Made by a program: the position numbers and the translations under genes
Assembly (NCBI GenBank): GCA_942493055.1
Contig: OW818680.1
Coordinates: 2,232,001-2,296,000 of the forward strand
Length of the DNA stretch: 64,000 bases
Origin: CAIZQW01 sp942493055
GTDB lineage: Bacteria > Verrucomicrobiota > Kiritimatiellia > RFP12 > UBA1067
Reading direction: 5' to 3'
Part shown: positions 6,215 to 16,004 of the stretch, one piece after another
Layout of the letters: every line of letters starts with the position of its first letter
Numbering within the stretch: the stretch's first letter is position 1
Notes under the pieces: generated by a model
Told to the model about the DNA's origin: nothing
Databases searched by the model: none
Seen by the model: only the letters and a program-made list of their open reading frames with translations

Positions 6215-9178
6215 ATGACTTGCGAAGTATGCCAATTAACCTGTTACGATCTGCTTGACAGGAGCCTGTGCGCCAAGGATGAGCAAGAGGTGCTCGCGCA
6301 TATCGAACACTGCCCGGACTGCCGTGCTTTTCTGGAAGAGGAGGGGCGCAGGACACGGAAGTGGTTCCATTTGTTCACCCTCGCCAACCGGAACACGTCC
6401 ATGCCACCCAATACTGTCGAACGGGTGAGAAACGCCCTTGAAGTTTCTCGCAGAAAAGGTTTCGTACTGCGTTCGCTGACAACTAGCGGGAAGAGCCTCC
6501 TGCACCATCCTCGTTGGACAGCTTTTGCAGCATCCTTCATTCTTCTTCTTGGAGTAAGCTCAGTTCTCTTAAAGGAGTGGACCCCGATCGTCCAGCAAGC
6601 GTCATTACCACCTGTTCGTATTATTAACCAGTCCGGCGATGTTTCCTTGAGTATTCCACAGGAGTTGCCCGGACTTATAAGCCTGGCAGAGGGAGAGGCT
6701 ACGGTACGACTGGGGTCAGGGGTGGAGTTGAAACTACTCGGGCCTGTCAGCCTGGAAGTGGTGGACTGCATGAAGATAAGGCTTGAGGATGGACGCTTAT
6801 TAGCGAATGTACCCAAGTGGGCGACTGGTTTTACCATAAGTACACCATCTCTTGAGATCGAAGATTTGGGGACTGTGTTCAGTGTGGCCACGGAAGGGGA
6901 TCTGACCGACGTGTTCGTATTTAAGGGACGCATAAAAGTTGGCGTTGCAGGACAGGCGATTGAAGCGCTGACGGGCAAGCGTGAAACAAACGTTCTGTGC
7001 GTTGCCGGCGAAGGTGTGAGAGCAGCCATAGGCGGATATACAAAGAAATTCTCCGCGGACACTGATGCTACACAAAAAAAATTCGGGTTGGTCAGCGGCA
7101 GAGCGGCATACCAAAAGACAAGGCTAGCTTTGTCCATAGCCAGAGAGATAGCGGATTTGCGGGCAGGGAAGTGCTTGCCTGAAGGAGATGAGCTGTTGGC
7201 AGTCAACCATCTACCAGTGAACGTAGCAGAGGCGGAACCTGTTCCGCTTCAACAACAAGAGGAGACAGAAGTGAAAAGCATAACAAACACAGTGGCGGCT
7301 ATTATTGGATCAGCAAGCATTGCACTGGGTGTATCCCAGACAGGTTTTGCCGGGACTAGTTATTCGTGGAATGGCACAACAGGCGGCAATTGGAATGACG
7401 ATCAGGCAACTGGCTGGAACACGGGCAACGGCTCATATCCCAATGCGATAGACGATAGTGCAACGATCACCCAGAACATCAGCGCAAATTCAATACTCAA
7501 CTTGAATGTCAATGCCCTTGTGGGTTCACTGGTGATCGGCGACAGCACCGGCACTCAGACCTGGACCCTCCAAGACACCGGCGCACTTGGAAAGACACTC
7601 ACCTTTGATGTCTCCAGTGGCTGGGCGACGCTTACAAAACCTGCGAGCGGCGGAAACGTGACCTTCAACGTACCCTTCATTCTGAACGATTCGCTGGCCA
7701 TCACGAACAGTGGCGGCAACAGTGCCATCACTATTTATGGTCCCATTTCGGGCGCTGGGGACCTCACACTGACATCCCTGCAAAACTCCAGTTTCACCTC
7801 GTTCAAGATTGGCAACGCTGACTCTTTGACAAACACCTATATCGGCTCATTCACATGGACAGGCGCGGGCGACCCCTCATTGACCACCTCCACCTTCCTC
7901 GAACTGAACAAGGCGGCGGGTGTCCATGCGATTACGGGCGATTTTGTCGTTTACGGAAAGGTCACTTTTAAAGCGAATGAGCAAATCGGCGACGTTTCAC
8001 ACCTCACCATCGGAAATAACGGTTACATCCTCCTCTCCGACAGGATCGAGACCGTTGATCGCGTAACGCTCGAGTCGGGGGGTCTATTCAAAGGCACAGG
8101 CAGCAGTAGCAGCAGTAAACTGACCGCCACAACCTCCACTGAAATCAAGGGCGGAGCCTGGTCATTGGTGGGGCGCGGAGGGCAATGGGATACGGGCACC
8201 TTCACCATTAATGGCGGCACCAACAATCTCATCAGCGCCACCAGCACTGCGAGTGGTGACACGCTGTCCGTCAATACGCTCATCATCAACCAGCCAGTTT
8301 CAGGGGCTTTCACCGCACTAACATTTGACAACACCCAGAACTCACAGAGCGCTGGCATCCGTTTCAAGAATGCCAGCGCAGGCGATGTCCTGGCATTTGT
8401 CGGCACTGAGGCCAATACACACTCGACCCTCATCGACGCAACCTTCTCGAGTGCCGGCGTGGCAGCTCGCAACACGATATCCCTAGCAGTAACTGGCAAC
8501 CCCAGCACAAACCACACGTTCAACATTGGAAATGGCGGCGCAGATGTGGATCTCATCATCCGCCCCAATCTCATTAACGGCACAGGGACACAGGGCTTTA
8601 CGAAGACGGGAGACGGCACTCTGGAACTGGGCGGGACCAACCTCTACACGGGAGCAACGTCGATCGATGCTGGACGTTTATTGATCAACGGTTCGCTGGC
8701 TGCGGCCAGCGCTGTCGCGGTCAAAGCCAACAGCACGCTGGGCGGTTTAGGGACTGTCCCCTCCGTAAGCATCGCCACGGACGGTACGCTAGCTCCGGGA
8801 ACCCCATCCTCGACGGGAATTCTCACCGTAAGCGGAAACGTGTCGCTACAATCAAACGCAGTCTTCTCCGTGCGCCTGAACAGTGCGGAACAAGGGTCAG
8901 GCTATGATCAACTCGTAGCGGGGACGAGTGTCAACCTCTCCAATGCAGTGTTGTCGGTCAGTCTTGGCTACGCCCCTTCCGGGGACTCCTATTTCACAAT
9001 CATCAACAACACCGGGGCATCCGCTGTTGCCGGCACGTTCTTGGGACTCCCGGAAGGAACATTATTCAAAGTTGCCGGAAGAACGTTCAGCATCAGTTAC
9101 AAAGGTGTCGACGGGAACACCGGAAATGATGTGGTGTTGAGAGCGCTGACCAGGGGCACTATCATCACGGTGATGTAA
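6215..9178 (+). CDS. Anti-sigma factor (zf-HC2) + FecR domain + PATR beta-strand passenger, fused in one ORF
   Basis: A 987-residue ORF. Residues 1-40 hold an anti-sigma zinc finger (Cys10, His29, Cys33, Cys36 in the HxxxCxxC order) that should bind the ECF factor encoded just upstream. Residues 101-120 form a membrane segment. A FecR-like domain at about 150-265 contains GSGVELKLLGP and the DLGTVFSV strand. A second hydrophobic segment at about 355-378 resembles a signal peptide ending GFA. The rest is a beta-rich passenger with PATR repeats (FTKTGDGTLELGG, YTGATSIDAGRLLING). The C-terminus is RGTIITVM; there is no autotransporter barrel. An internal GTG at 7271 with its own SD could release the passenger as a separate protein. 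The fusion is unusual; alternatively two adjacent genes lost the stop between them. Confidence 0.82.
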   Translation: MTCEVCQLTCYDLLDRSLCAKDEQEVLAHIEHCPDCRAFLEEEGRRTRKWFHLFTLANRNTSMPPNTVERVRNALEVSRRKGFVLRSLTTSGKSLLHHPRWTAFAASFILLLGVSSVLLKEWTPIVQQASLPPVRIINQSGDVSLSIPQELPGLISLAEGEATVRLGSGVELKLLGPVSLEVVDCMKIRLEDGRLLANVPKWATGFTISTPSLEIEDLGTVFSVATEGDLTDVFVFKGRIKVGVAGQAIEALTGKRETNVLCVAGEGVRAAIGGYTKKFSADTDATQKKFGLVSGRAAYQKTRLALSIAREIADLRAGKCLPEGDELLAVNHLPVNVAEAEPVPLQQQEETEVKSITNTVAAIIGSASIALGVSQTGFAGTSYSWNGTTGGNWNDDQATGWNTGNGSYPNAIDDSATITQNISANSILNLNVNALVGSLVIGDSTGTQTWTLQDTGALGKTLTFDVSSGWATLTKPASGGNVTFNVPFILNDSLAITNSGGNSAITIYGPISGAGDLTLTSLQNSSFTSFKIGNADSLTNTYIGSFTWTGAGDPSLTTSTFLELNKAAGVHAITGDFVVYGKVTFKANEQIGDVSHLTIGNNGYILLSDRIETVDRVTLESGGLFKGTGSSSSSKLTATTSTEIKGGAWSLVGRGGQWDTGTFTINGGTNNLISATSTASGDTLSVNTLIINQPVSGAFTALTFDNTQNSQSAGIRFKNASAGDVLAFVGTEANTHSTLIDATFSSAGVAARNTISLAVTGNPSTNHTFNIGNGGADVDLIIRPNLINGTGTQGFTKTGDGTLELGGTNLYTGATSIDAGRLLINGSLAAASAVAVKANSTLGGLGTVPSVSIATDGTLAPGTPSSTGILTVSGNVSLQSNAVFSVRLNSAEQGSGYDQLVAGTSVNLSNAVLSVSLGYAPSGDSYFTIINNTGASAVAGTFLGLPEGTLFKVAGRTFSISYKGVDGNTGNDVVLRALTRGTIITVM
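7257..7273 (+). promoter_or_regulatory. Internal ribosome-binding site and GTG start inside the anti-sigma/PATR ORF
   Basis: AAGAGGAG (7257-7264), a 6-base spacer, then GTG at 7271 in the same frame as the long ORF (codon 353). Translation from here gives a 635-residue protein beginning MKSITNTVAAIIG, a hydrophobic segment and GFAG, i.e. a typical signal peptide. The passenger could therefore be made alone as well as, or instead of, the fused form. Confidence 0.6.
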
Positions 9179-9186
9179 ATATACCG

Positions 9187-9219
9187 GAGCCCTCTCTCCT
9201 TGAAGAGGGCTCTCTTTTC
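9187..9219 (+). terminator. Rho-independent terminator after the anti-sigma/PATR ORF
   Basis: A perfect 9-bp stem (GAGCCCTCT 9187-9195 / AGAGGGCTC 9204-9212) followed by TCTTTTCT. It begins 9 bases after the stop codon and separates the sigma/anti-sigma unit from the hydrolase genes. Confidence 0.85.
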
Positions 9220-9299
9220 TACAAGACCTCCTCTCGCCGACGGGGGTTAAGTCTATTATTCTGCCGCACAGAAAAGGTGCGGAAAGGAAAACTAATATC

Positions 9300-12200
9300 A
9301 TGATTCTTTTGGGATTGCGTCAAGCCACACTCTTCACAACAGTGATTCTGGGTGTTACTGCCCCCCTTTATTCCGCCGAGACTGTTCTGCCGATGAAGGG
9401 GACAGCGGCAAACCCTGCCTTGTATTTGAAATTGGGCAGGCGCGCTGTTTCCGAAGATGCAGCAATAGCCGTAAGCCGGGGCGAGGTGGTCGGGACGCCC
9501 AATGCCCATACGATTGCAGAAGCTGAAGACTCTGTCAATGCGCTTCATAAGGGGCTTGGCGAATGGGGCGCTAACTTCCGGTTTCCCCTGGCCTCTGTTC
9601 CACTACCTGGAGCATACACGTTCTGGGCAAACTGGCAACAAGGGGGCGAGCCGGGGTACTGCCCGCAAACCTACAGCGTATTGGCCGGACCTGATGCCGA
9701 AAGACTTGAAGAGCGTGTGTCCTTTCGTCTGACCAATTTCTTCCCATGGAAATTCATGTGGATCAATGGTGCGACGGCACTCCTGCTAAAAGCGACTGAC
9801 CGCGTGATCGAGGTGCGCAATGTTGGCAAAGCCCAAGACGCAAAGATGTTCAATGCCTTCCTGCTTGTCCCGGGTAACCCGCCGCCGCCAGACACTGCAA
9901 AGCTGAGTGGCGACGTGAACGTCAAGACGACGGGACACCAGCGCGAGCCGGGATTCCTTCAGAAGCTGCCGACGAAATGCATCTTGATGAAACCTCAGAT
10001 CCTATTGCAACTTGGCGCAGCGCCGGCATCCGTGCCTGCAAGCGATCAAGGACTGACGGTCATTGCAGGGGCTGAAGTGATCAGCCATGAGGGCGACCGC
10101 GGAATCGAGGTCAATGCCGAGGAGGTGCAATCGCTCCGTGCCGGAACGGACAAATGGTCCACCCATTTTCGCTTCACACTCCCCAAGGATCATCCCGTAG
10201 GAGACCTCACGTTCTGGGCAAGGTGGAGACAGGGAGGCGACCCCAGAACTTCAGCACAGCACTTCGAACTATGGGCAGGGGCAGATAAAGAGCGCATGGA
10301 ACTGCGCGGCACCTCTACTCTCACACCAGACGGCTGGTCCTTTGTGTGGCGGCCAGGCAAGCAGATACAGATCAAACCAGAAGACAGGCTTATCGAGGTG
10401 CGCAACACGGGTCATGGCCAGACCGCAAAAATCTTTAGCGCGTTCCTGCTGGGCGGGCCGAAACCCCCGCTTGAACTGCCTCTGCAGGGGACGCCTGAAA
10501 AACCCGTGGTGGTGCTCGGCTTTGGCAAAAATCCACTGGGCAGAACCTCGTCGGATGCTTGTACGCTCGTCTACAGTGGCAGCGTCTCGGCGGGTGAAGG
10601 AGCCGACAAGGCTAACACCAGCGGTGAAATGGCCTTTGTCTACCGCAAGGGCTTCGGCGCCTGGGGGGCAACCTTCCAGTTCGGACTGGAGCAGCCGATT
10701 CCGCCTGGATATTATCGCTTCCACGCCCGCTATATGAGCGGCGGAGAAGTCTCCCAAGTACGTCAGACCTTTACCATCAAAGCGGGAAGCACTCCTCAGA
10801 ACTTAGGCGTCCGCGGCATTTTTCAAACTCTCAACAATACACCCTTCAGCCATCAGTGGCTGGAAGGGAAAGGAGCCTTCACACTCTTTCCAGGTGACAC
10901 CCTCCTTCAGATCGAGGTAACGGGGAAGGCTCACGATGTGAAGGTCTTCCATGGTTTTGCGCTCAGTATGGAAAATGCGCTTCCTGCTTGGTTGTCGCCT
11001 GAAAAGGCTGCTGTCCGTAGCGCGTTCCTCTCACGGGGCGGAAAAGCGGCACAACCTGAAAAACATCTTTATGTCGTGGACGGACCTGGCCCTGGAGATG
11101 CAACACTCTTTGCAGGACTGGCGAATGAGAAGGCGCGGGCGTGGTATCATAACGTCGAAGTCAAGTATTTGCTGGGCGAGGAGGCTATTGCCATGAGCCA
11201 ACGGCTGAATTTGCGAGACACGCCAGCAGCTGTCGTGGTGAACACAGACAGACGCGTACTCGGCGTGTTGAGCAACCCTAAAGACAGCGAAGAAGTCCTA
11301 AAGTTTCTGGAGGCTCCTAACCGTTTCGGATGCATCCCCCAATACGCCGAAGAGCAGATACCCGCCGCTTCCGTCCTCACGAAGAACGGCTCTCCAGCTC
11401 AATGGTTGGCGGGCGTGAATTGGCCTGGACAGAATGGCGTCGGCCGCTGGGGTGTAGGCGCTGAGGCTGCTCAACGCCCGAATCCAGGTGACCTGATCGC
11501 GTATGGATACTATACGGCGGGCAACCGCAAAGGCACATGGACAGCACGGGATGTGGACATCCATGGAGTCTGCATGCTGACCCAGCAGCTCGAAGACTCC
11601 TACGCATGGGGCAAGGCCTGCAATTACGCTGTTCTCTATTTTCATGCTGAGGCCCCCATGACCACCCTGCTGCATTTCCAGCACACGGGCATTCGGTCGG
11701 CAGTCTACCTTGATGGCATCGAGCAGCAGAAAACCGAAGACGCAGCAGCCTTCATGCTCGGCAAGCCTGAGCGGACAGCGAAGGAGGTTACGGCGGAACG
11801 GGCAGGCCAGGAAATTCACGATGATGTGGCAGAGCTTCAGAACACGGAGAAGCCGCTGGTTTCCAGACTCTCGTTGGACAAAGGCTGGCATTGCCTGATC
11901 GTAAAATTAGTCCATGGTCAAGGCAAGGGCGAATGCGTGCGATTCAGCGGCACGTTCATGGATGAAAGCCATACCGTGCCGACCGGCATCCGTACACACG
12001 TTTACGATCCGGAAGTGGCCGCCAGCCCGGCCCGGGCCGCAGCAGGTCTCTGGCCATCACTCACCTTGGCGGGTATTCCCGGCAACCTGCCGCGTCCAGG
12101 CGAAACGCTAACCCTGATTGCTGATATACGGGTGACGCCTTCCTTCCTCGACAAATGGTGCCCCGATGTGTTCCTACCGATCCATGCAACGCTGCGCGTA

Positions 12201-13559
12201 CGCATGACCGACTACGATGAGAAAGAAATCAAGCGAGTCGAATGCACAGGCATTTTCCCATCTGTGGCAACACTCAACCTCGGCCCTGCACCTGAAGCCG
12301 GCTACTACATTCTGATCCCTGAACTCGTCGCTGCGGATGGCCGGTTGCTCCATCGCTTTTATCCGGACGGCTTCAGCGTCGTACGCGGCAACGAGGAGCA
12401 GAAGGCGCGTGTAGGAAAAAAGGAATTGATGAACAGTTGGTATTACGCCTTTAATGATTGGGAAACCTTCGCCCCATGGCTGGAACGGATCGGCATGTTC
12501 AAGAACGTCGGCTCCACGCCGGGCACCAGCGGCACCGACTGTGCCGCCAAGTGGGCGGATGCCCAGCAACGGGGCATCCTACTCTTCGGTGATTTTGCCG
12601 GGGACAGCAACTGGATGAACAACGATGCGAAGATGGCAGAAGGCATGGTGGCTATCGCCTCGAAATATACACGCTATTTTAAAGGGATCAATGAGATTGA
12701 CGGACGCTTCAGTGGAAGCGAGGGAGCGGCTTGGCATCTCTCTCGAAATCCTGAGAAGTACGTTGAACGTGCCCAGCAACAACATGAGGCCGTACATAAA
12801 GCTCGTCCGGACGCCCTCCATTTCGGAGGGAGTGTTTACACCTCCGGCAACAGTCGGAGCCGTGCTGACCGGCCTGACATTCTCGGACCGCGCGAATGGC
12901 TTCGCAAATGTCTTGAGCTTGGACTGGACAAGTACATTGATGCCTGGGATGTACACGCCTATCCGCAACAACCGCCTGTATTGGAAGCACCCTCTGTCAG
13001 CAACAGTTCCAAAGAGAGCGATCTCGGTGTGCGCGATGTCTACCGGGAGGTCGGCATCCCGTTCACGAAGCCCTTTTTGCTCGGCGAGACCAGCGCCATG
13101 GTCTTTCATGGGTTTACGGCCCTGCGTTGGCAAGCTGACACGGTGGCCAAGTTGACTGCATGGACAAACAGCCGGGAAGACTGGCTGGGGGTCGCCCTGT
13201 GCGCTGCTCATCACGACCGCCGGAAGACCGCGGAAGAATACGCCATGGCCCGCAATCCAGGCGAAGCAGCCATCTATACTGCGGGCGCCTTGATCGACGG
13301 CTTGCCATACAAGCGGGAACCCACGAACGACAAGGCTGTACAGGCCGCGTGGTTCGGCGACACCTTCATGATCTGGCGGACGGACGACAAAGCATCCATG
13401 TGGAAGATGCCCTTAACAGGCGAAGGCCCGTGGGTATCGGTAGATGTGGTAGGACGGCTGCGCTTGCTAGAGGTTAAAGACGGACAGGTCTCTTTCATGA
13501 TTGGCACCAGTCCTGTCTATGTTCTGAGCCAAGCCAATTACGAAAGGCTGACACGATGA
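9300..13559 (+). CDS. Large secreted multidomain protein with three N-terminal repeats and a clan-A-like glycoside hydrolase domain
   Basis: 1419 residues with an N-terminal signal peptide ending near YSA. Residues about 27-190, 225-390 and 395-550 are three divergent copies of one beta-rich module. Each copy carries a W/Y..GG...Q.F pattern and ends in a block like D..IEVRN.G.AQ.AK.F.AFLL. Next comes a segment with a possible thioredoxin-like pattern (LRDTPAAVVVNTDRRVLG), then a probable ligand-binding beta domain. The C-terminal about 350 residues look like a TIM-barrel glycoside hydrolase, with Glu1132 in FKGINEIDG as candidate acid/base and Glu1263 in LLGETSA as candidate nucleophile. The family number cannot be assigned by eye. 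It overlaps the GH35 gene by 4 bases (ATGA), so the two are cotranslated and probably act on the same glycan. Confidence 0.7.
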   Translation: MILLGLRQATLFTTVILGVTAPLYSAETVLPMKGTAANPALYLKLGRRAVSEDAAIAVSRGEVVGTPNAHTIAEAEDSVNALHKGLGEWGANFRFPLASVPLPGAYTFWANWQQGGEPGYCPQTYSVLAGPDAERLEERVSFRLTNFFPWKFMWINGATALLLKATDRVIEVRNVGKAQDAKMFNAFLLVPGNPPPPDTAKLSGDVNVKTTGHQREPGFLQKLPTKCILMKPQILLQLGAAPASVPASDQGLTVIAGAEVISHEGDRGIEVNAEEVQSLRAGTDKWSTHFRFTLPKDHPVGDLTFWARWRQGGDPRTSAQHFELWAGADKERMELRGTSTLTPDGWSFVWRPGKQIQIKPEDRLIEVRNTGHGQTAKIFSAFLLGGPKPPLELPLQGTPEKPVVVLGFGKNPLGRTSSDACTLVYSGSVSAGEGADKANTSGEMAFVYRKGFGAWGATFQFGLEQPIPPGYYRFHARYMSGGEVSQVRQTFTIKAGSTPQNLGVRGIFQTLNNTPFSHQWLEGKGAFTLFPGDTLLQIEVTGKAHDVKVFHGFALSMENALPAWLSPEKAAVRSAFLSRGGKAAQPEKHLYVVDGPGPGDATLFAGLANEKARAWYHNVEVKYLLGEEAIAMSQRLNLRDTPAAVVVNTDRRVLGVLSNPKDSEEVLKFLEAPNRFGCIPQYAEEQIPAASVLTKNGSPAQWLAGVNWPGQNGVGRWGVGAEAAQRPNPGDLIAYGYYTAGNRKGTWTARDVDIHGVCMLTQQLEDSYAWGKACNYAVLYFHAEAPMTTLLHFQHTGIRSAVYLDGIEQQKTEDAAAFMLGKPERTAKEVTAERAGQEIHDDVAELQNTEKPLVSRLSLDKGWHCLIVKLVHGQGKGECVRFSGTFMDESHTVPTGIRTHVYDPEVAASPARAAAGLWPSLTLAGIPGNLPRPGETLTLIADIRVTPSFLDKWCPDVFLPIHATLRVRMTDYDEKEIKRVECTGIFPSVATLNLGPAPEAGYYILIPELVAADGRLLHRFYPDGFSVVRGNEEQKARVGKKELMNSWYYAFNDWETFAPWLERIGMFKNVGSTPGTSGTDCAAKWADAQQRGILLFGDFAGDSNWMNNDAKMAEGMVAIASKYTRYFKGINEIDGRFSGSEGAAWHLSRNPEKYVERAQQQHEAVHKARPDALHFGGSVYTSGNSRSRADRPDILGPREWLRKCLELGLDKYIDAWDVHAYPQQPPVLEAPSVSNSSKESDLGVRDVYREVGIPFTKPFLLGETSAMVFHGFTALRWQADTVAKLTAWTNSREDWLGVALCAAHHDRRKTAEEYAMARNPGEAAIYTAGALIDGLPYKREPTNDKAVQAAWFGDTFMIWRTDDKASMWKMPLTGEGPWVSVDVVGRLRLLEVKDGQVSFMIGTSPVYVLSQANYERLTR

Positions 13560-15871
13560 AACTGGGCATTGCGCTGTCGCTTGTTGCATGTGTAGCATCC
13601 GGCACAACCGTAACGATTGATCTGACACGTGAAGTCACGCCTCCGAGCCCCTGCCCGTTGGAGCAGGGGACCTTCGTTAATCCGAAAGGGGAGACGCTCA
13701 CCGCAGACAGCCGTTCGTTTTTTTTGGACGCTAAGCCATGGGTGCCGATCGTCGGAGAGTTTCACTACTCTCGCATGCCGCAGACCGAGTGGCGTGATGC
13801 TTTGCTGAAGATGAAGGCCGGAGGACTCAGCGTTGTGGCGACGTATGTGTTCTGGATCCATCACGAAGAAATTCACGGACATTTTGATTGGAGCGGACAG
13901 CGCTCGCTGCGTGCTTTTATTCAATTGTGCGCGGAGCAAGAGCTCAAAGTGATCGTGCGCATGGGCCCCTGGTGTCACGGTGAAGCGCGGAACGGCGGCT
14001 TTCCTGACTGGGTGCAGCAGAGCGGCACAAAGCTACGCACAACAGATCCCGCATTCATGAACCTGGTCAAGCCGTTCTATCGGGAGACAGCCCAGCAGAT
14101 GGCGGGCCTGCTGTGGAAGGACGGCGGTCCCGTGATCGGTATCCAGATCGAGAATGAGTGCGACAATCCCCCCTACATGCTGGCGCTTAAAGCACTGGCG
14201 CGGGCAGAAGGTGTGGATGTGCCCCTCTATACCATGACGGGGTGGAATAAGGTTCGCATCCCCTCTGCTGGCCTGTTACCGATGTTTGGCGCTTATTCAG
14301 ACGGCTTCTGGGGCGGCACATTGGAAGACTACCGCAAATTTTTTGTTTTTACACCTATCCGCGACGATGGCGACATGGGTGCGCAGATGAATAATATGCG
14401 TCCAGAACGCAACACGTCATTCTCTCCCTTCCCGTACGCCTGCGCTGAAATTGGCCCTGGCATGATGTCCAGTTACACGCGTCGCATTAAGATCCAACCT
14501 GCTAACATCGGTGCGATGGCGCTCACCAAACTGGGTTGCGGCAACAACATGCCTGGTTATTACATGTACCAGGGCGGCACCCATCCAGACGGCGTGCTCA
14601 GCTTCCTGCAGGAAGATCACCCGAATGCGCTGCCTGTGAAAGATTATGATTTTCAGACCGCACTTGGGGCTTGCGGACAAGTCCGAGAGCAATACCATCT
14701 GTTGCGACTGCAGCATCTCTTTTTGCAGGACTTCGGCACGGACTTAGCGCGGATGCCAGCCTTCTTCCCGGATCAGACACCTGCAAGCCTCAAGGACGTC
14801 TCAGTGCTGAGATGGAGTGTGCGCACAGATGGACAGGCCGGCTTCCTGTTTTTCAACAACCGCCAACCGGCCGTCCCTTTGCCGGATCATTCGGATGTGC
14901 AGTTCGCACTCAAAGCGCGATCAGGAATCGTGATGGTTCCTCGACGCCCGATCACGATCCCTTCTGGCTGCTACGGTCTCTGGCCTGTGAATCTCAATTG
15001 CGACGGCGTGTTGCTGACATACGCCACCGTGCAACCGCTCTGCCGAGTCCGTGACGGAAAAGATAATGTCACCTATTTCTTCACAGCTCTTGCGGGGATT
15101 AAACCGGAGCTGGTTATTCACACGGATGGAGGCGAACGCGTGATCCATGCCAAACTGGGCACATCCCCCTCAGTCACTATGGCTGGCGCGACTGGGACGC
15201 GCGTGGCCTTTGTCGTTCTTACACCCCAAGCGGCACTTCACTTCTGGCGCATGCGTTTTGCCGGACGCGATCGGGCCCTCCTCTCTCGGGTCACTGTGTT
15301 GTCAGACAAGGGCGACCTACGCCTTCTAACAACAAATCGGCTTGACACCGCATTGTCCATGTTCCCAGTGGGAGACATCAACTGGGCAGGAACTGACAAT
15401 GGCATCTTCAAGCAATTCGCAAGTAAAGAACCGCCGCAACCGAAACCATTGCAGATTGTCGTGACACCGGAGAAGCCTGGAGGCCCTTTAGCGACAAGCT
15501 TAAAGGGAAATGACGAAACGACATGGAATGATGCCGCTGTGTACAAACTTCAAATTCCGCCCGAGGCAGAGGGGCGACACCTCATTCTGAATTTGCATTA
15601 CATCGGCGATGCCGCACGCTTATATGTAGGCAATAGGGTTATCAATGACGACTTCTTTAACGGCGACCCCTTTCCTGTTGCGCTGTGGCGCATTCCTGTC
15701 AAAGACTGGCCGATGATTCGAGTGAAGATCCTCCCCTATTCAGAAGCGTTGGCCGCACGGTTGCCTCCCGAAGCCCTTGCTAAAATAGCAGTAGCAAAAG
15801 CCGCAGCCACATTAGACACTGTCACCGTCACTCCGTCCGAGATCCTAGAGGCGAGATTTGTCCAGCCTTAA
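13556..15871 (+). CDS. Secreted glycoside hydrolase family 35-like beta-galactosidase
   Basis: 771 residues with a short signal peptide (MKLGIALSLVACVASG). The GH35 pattern is clear: GEFHYSRMP near the N-terminus, then RMGPWCHGEARNGGFPDW, IGIQIENEC with acid/base Glu201, and YACAEIGPGM with probable nucleophile Glu298. The C-terminal half consists of beta domains, as in family members. It removes terminal beta-linked galactose or related sugars outside the cytoplasm. Its start overlaps the stop of the upstream 1419-residue hydrolase (ATGA). Specificity cannot be read from the sequence. Confidence 0.88.
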   Translation: MKLGIALSLVACVASGTTVTIDLTREVTPPSPCPLEQGTFVNPKGETLTADSRSFFLDAKPWVPIVGEFHYSRMPQTEWRDALLKMKAGGLSVVATYVFWIHHEEIHGHFDWSGQRSLRAFIQLCAEQELKVIVRMGPWCHGEARNGGFPDWVQQSGTKLRTTDPAFMNLVKPFYRETAQQMAGLLWKDGGPVIGIQIENECDNPPYMLALKALARAEGVDVPLYTMTGWNKVRIPSAGLLPMFGAYSDGFWGGTLEDYRKFFVFTPIRDDGDMGAQMNNMRPERNTSFSPFPYACAEIGPGMMSSYTRRIKIQPANIGAMALTKLGCGNNMPGYYMYQGGTHPDGVLSFLQEDHPNALPVKDYDFQTALGACGQVREQYHLLRLQHLFLQDFGTDLARMPAFFPDQTPASLKDVSVLRWSVRTDGQAGFLFFNNRQPAVPLPDHSDVQFALKARSGIVMVPRRPITIPSGCYGLWPVNLNCDGVLLTYATVQPLCRVRDGKDNVTYFFTALAGIKPELVIHTDGGERVIHAKLGTSPSVTMAGATGTRVAFVVLTPQAALHFWRMRFAGRDRALLSRVTVLSDKGDLRLLTTNRLDTALSMFPVGDINWAGTDNGIFKQFASKEPPQPKPLQIVVTPEKPGGPLATSLKGNDETTWNDAAVYKLQIPPEAEGRHLILNLHYIGDAARLYVGNRVINDDFFNGDPFPVALWRIPVKDWPMIRVKILPYSEALAARLPPEALAKIAVAKAAATLDTVTVTPSEILEARFVQP

Positions 15872-15960
15872 ACACTGATCTCTTTACGGGGTGAGCGCTT
15901 TGAGGAGGGGGTCAACCCAGCGATCCTTCTATCTTGCACTGGAAGACTGAAAAAACATCA

Positions 15961-15989
15961 TAGACAGTTGAGGGAGGCCATGCTATTAT
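15961..15989 (+). promoter_or_regulatory. Sigma-70-type promoter of selenoprotein candidate 1
   Basis: TAGACA (15961-15966), a 17-base spacer, TATTAT (15984-15989), with TGC just before the -10 (extended -10). One mismatch in each box. It lies about 70 bases upstream of the start codon at 16059. Confidence 0.6.
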
Positions 15990-16004
15990 TTCAGCAGTAT
16001 TAAA

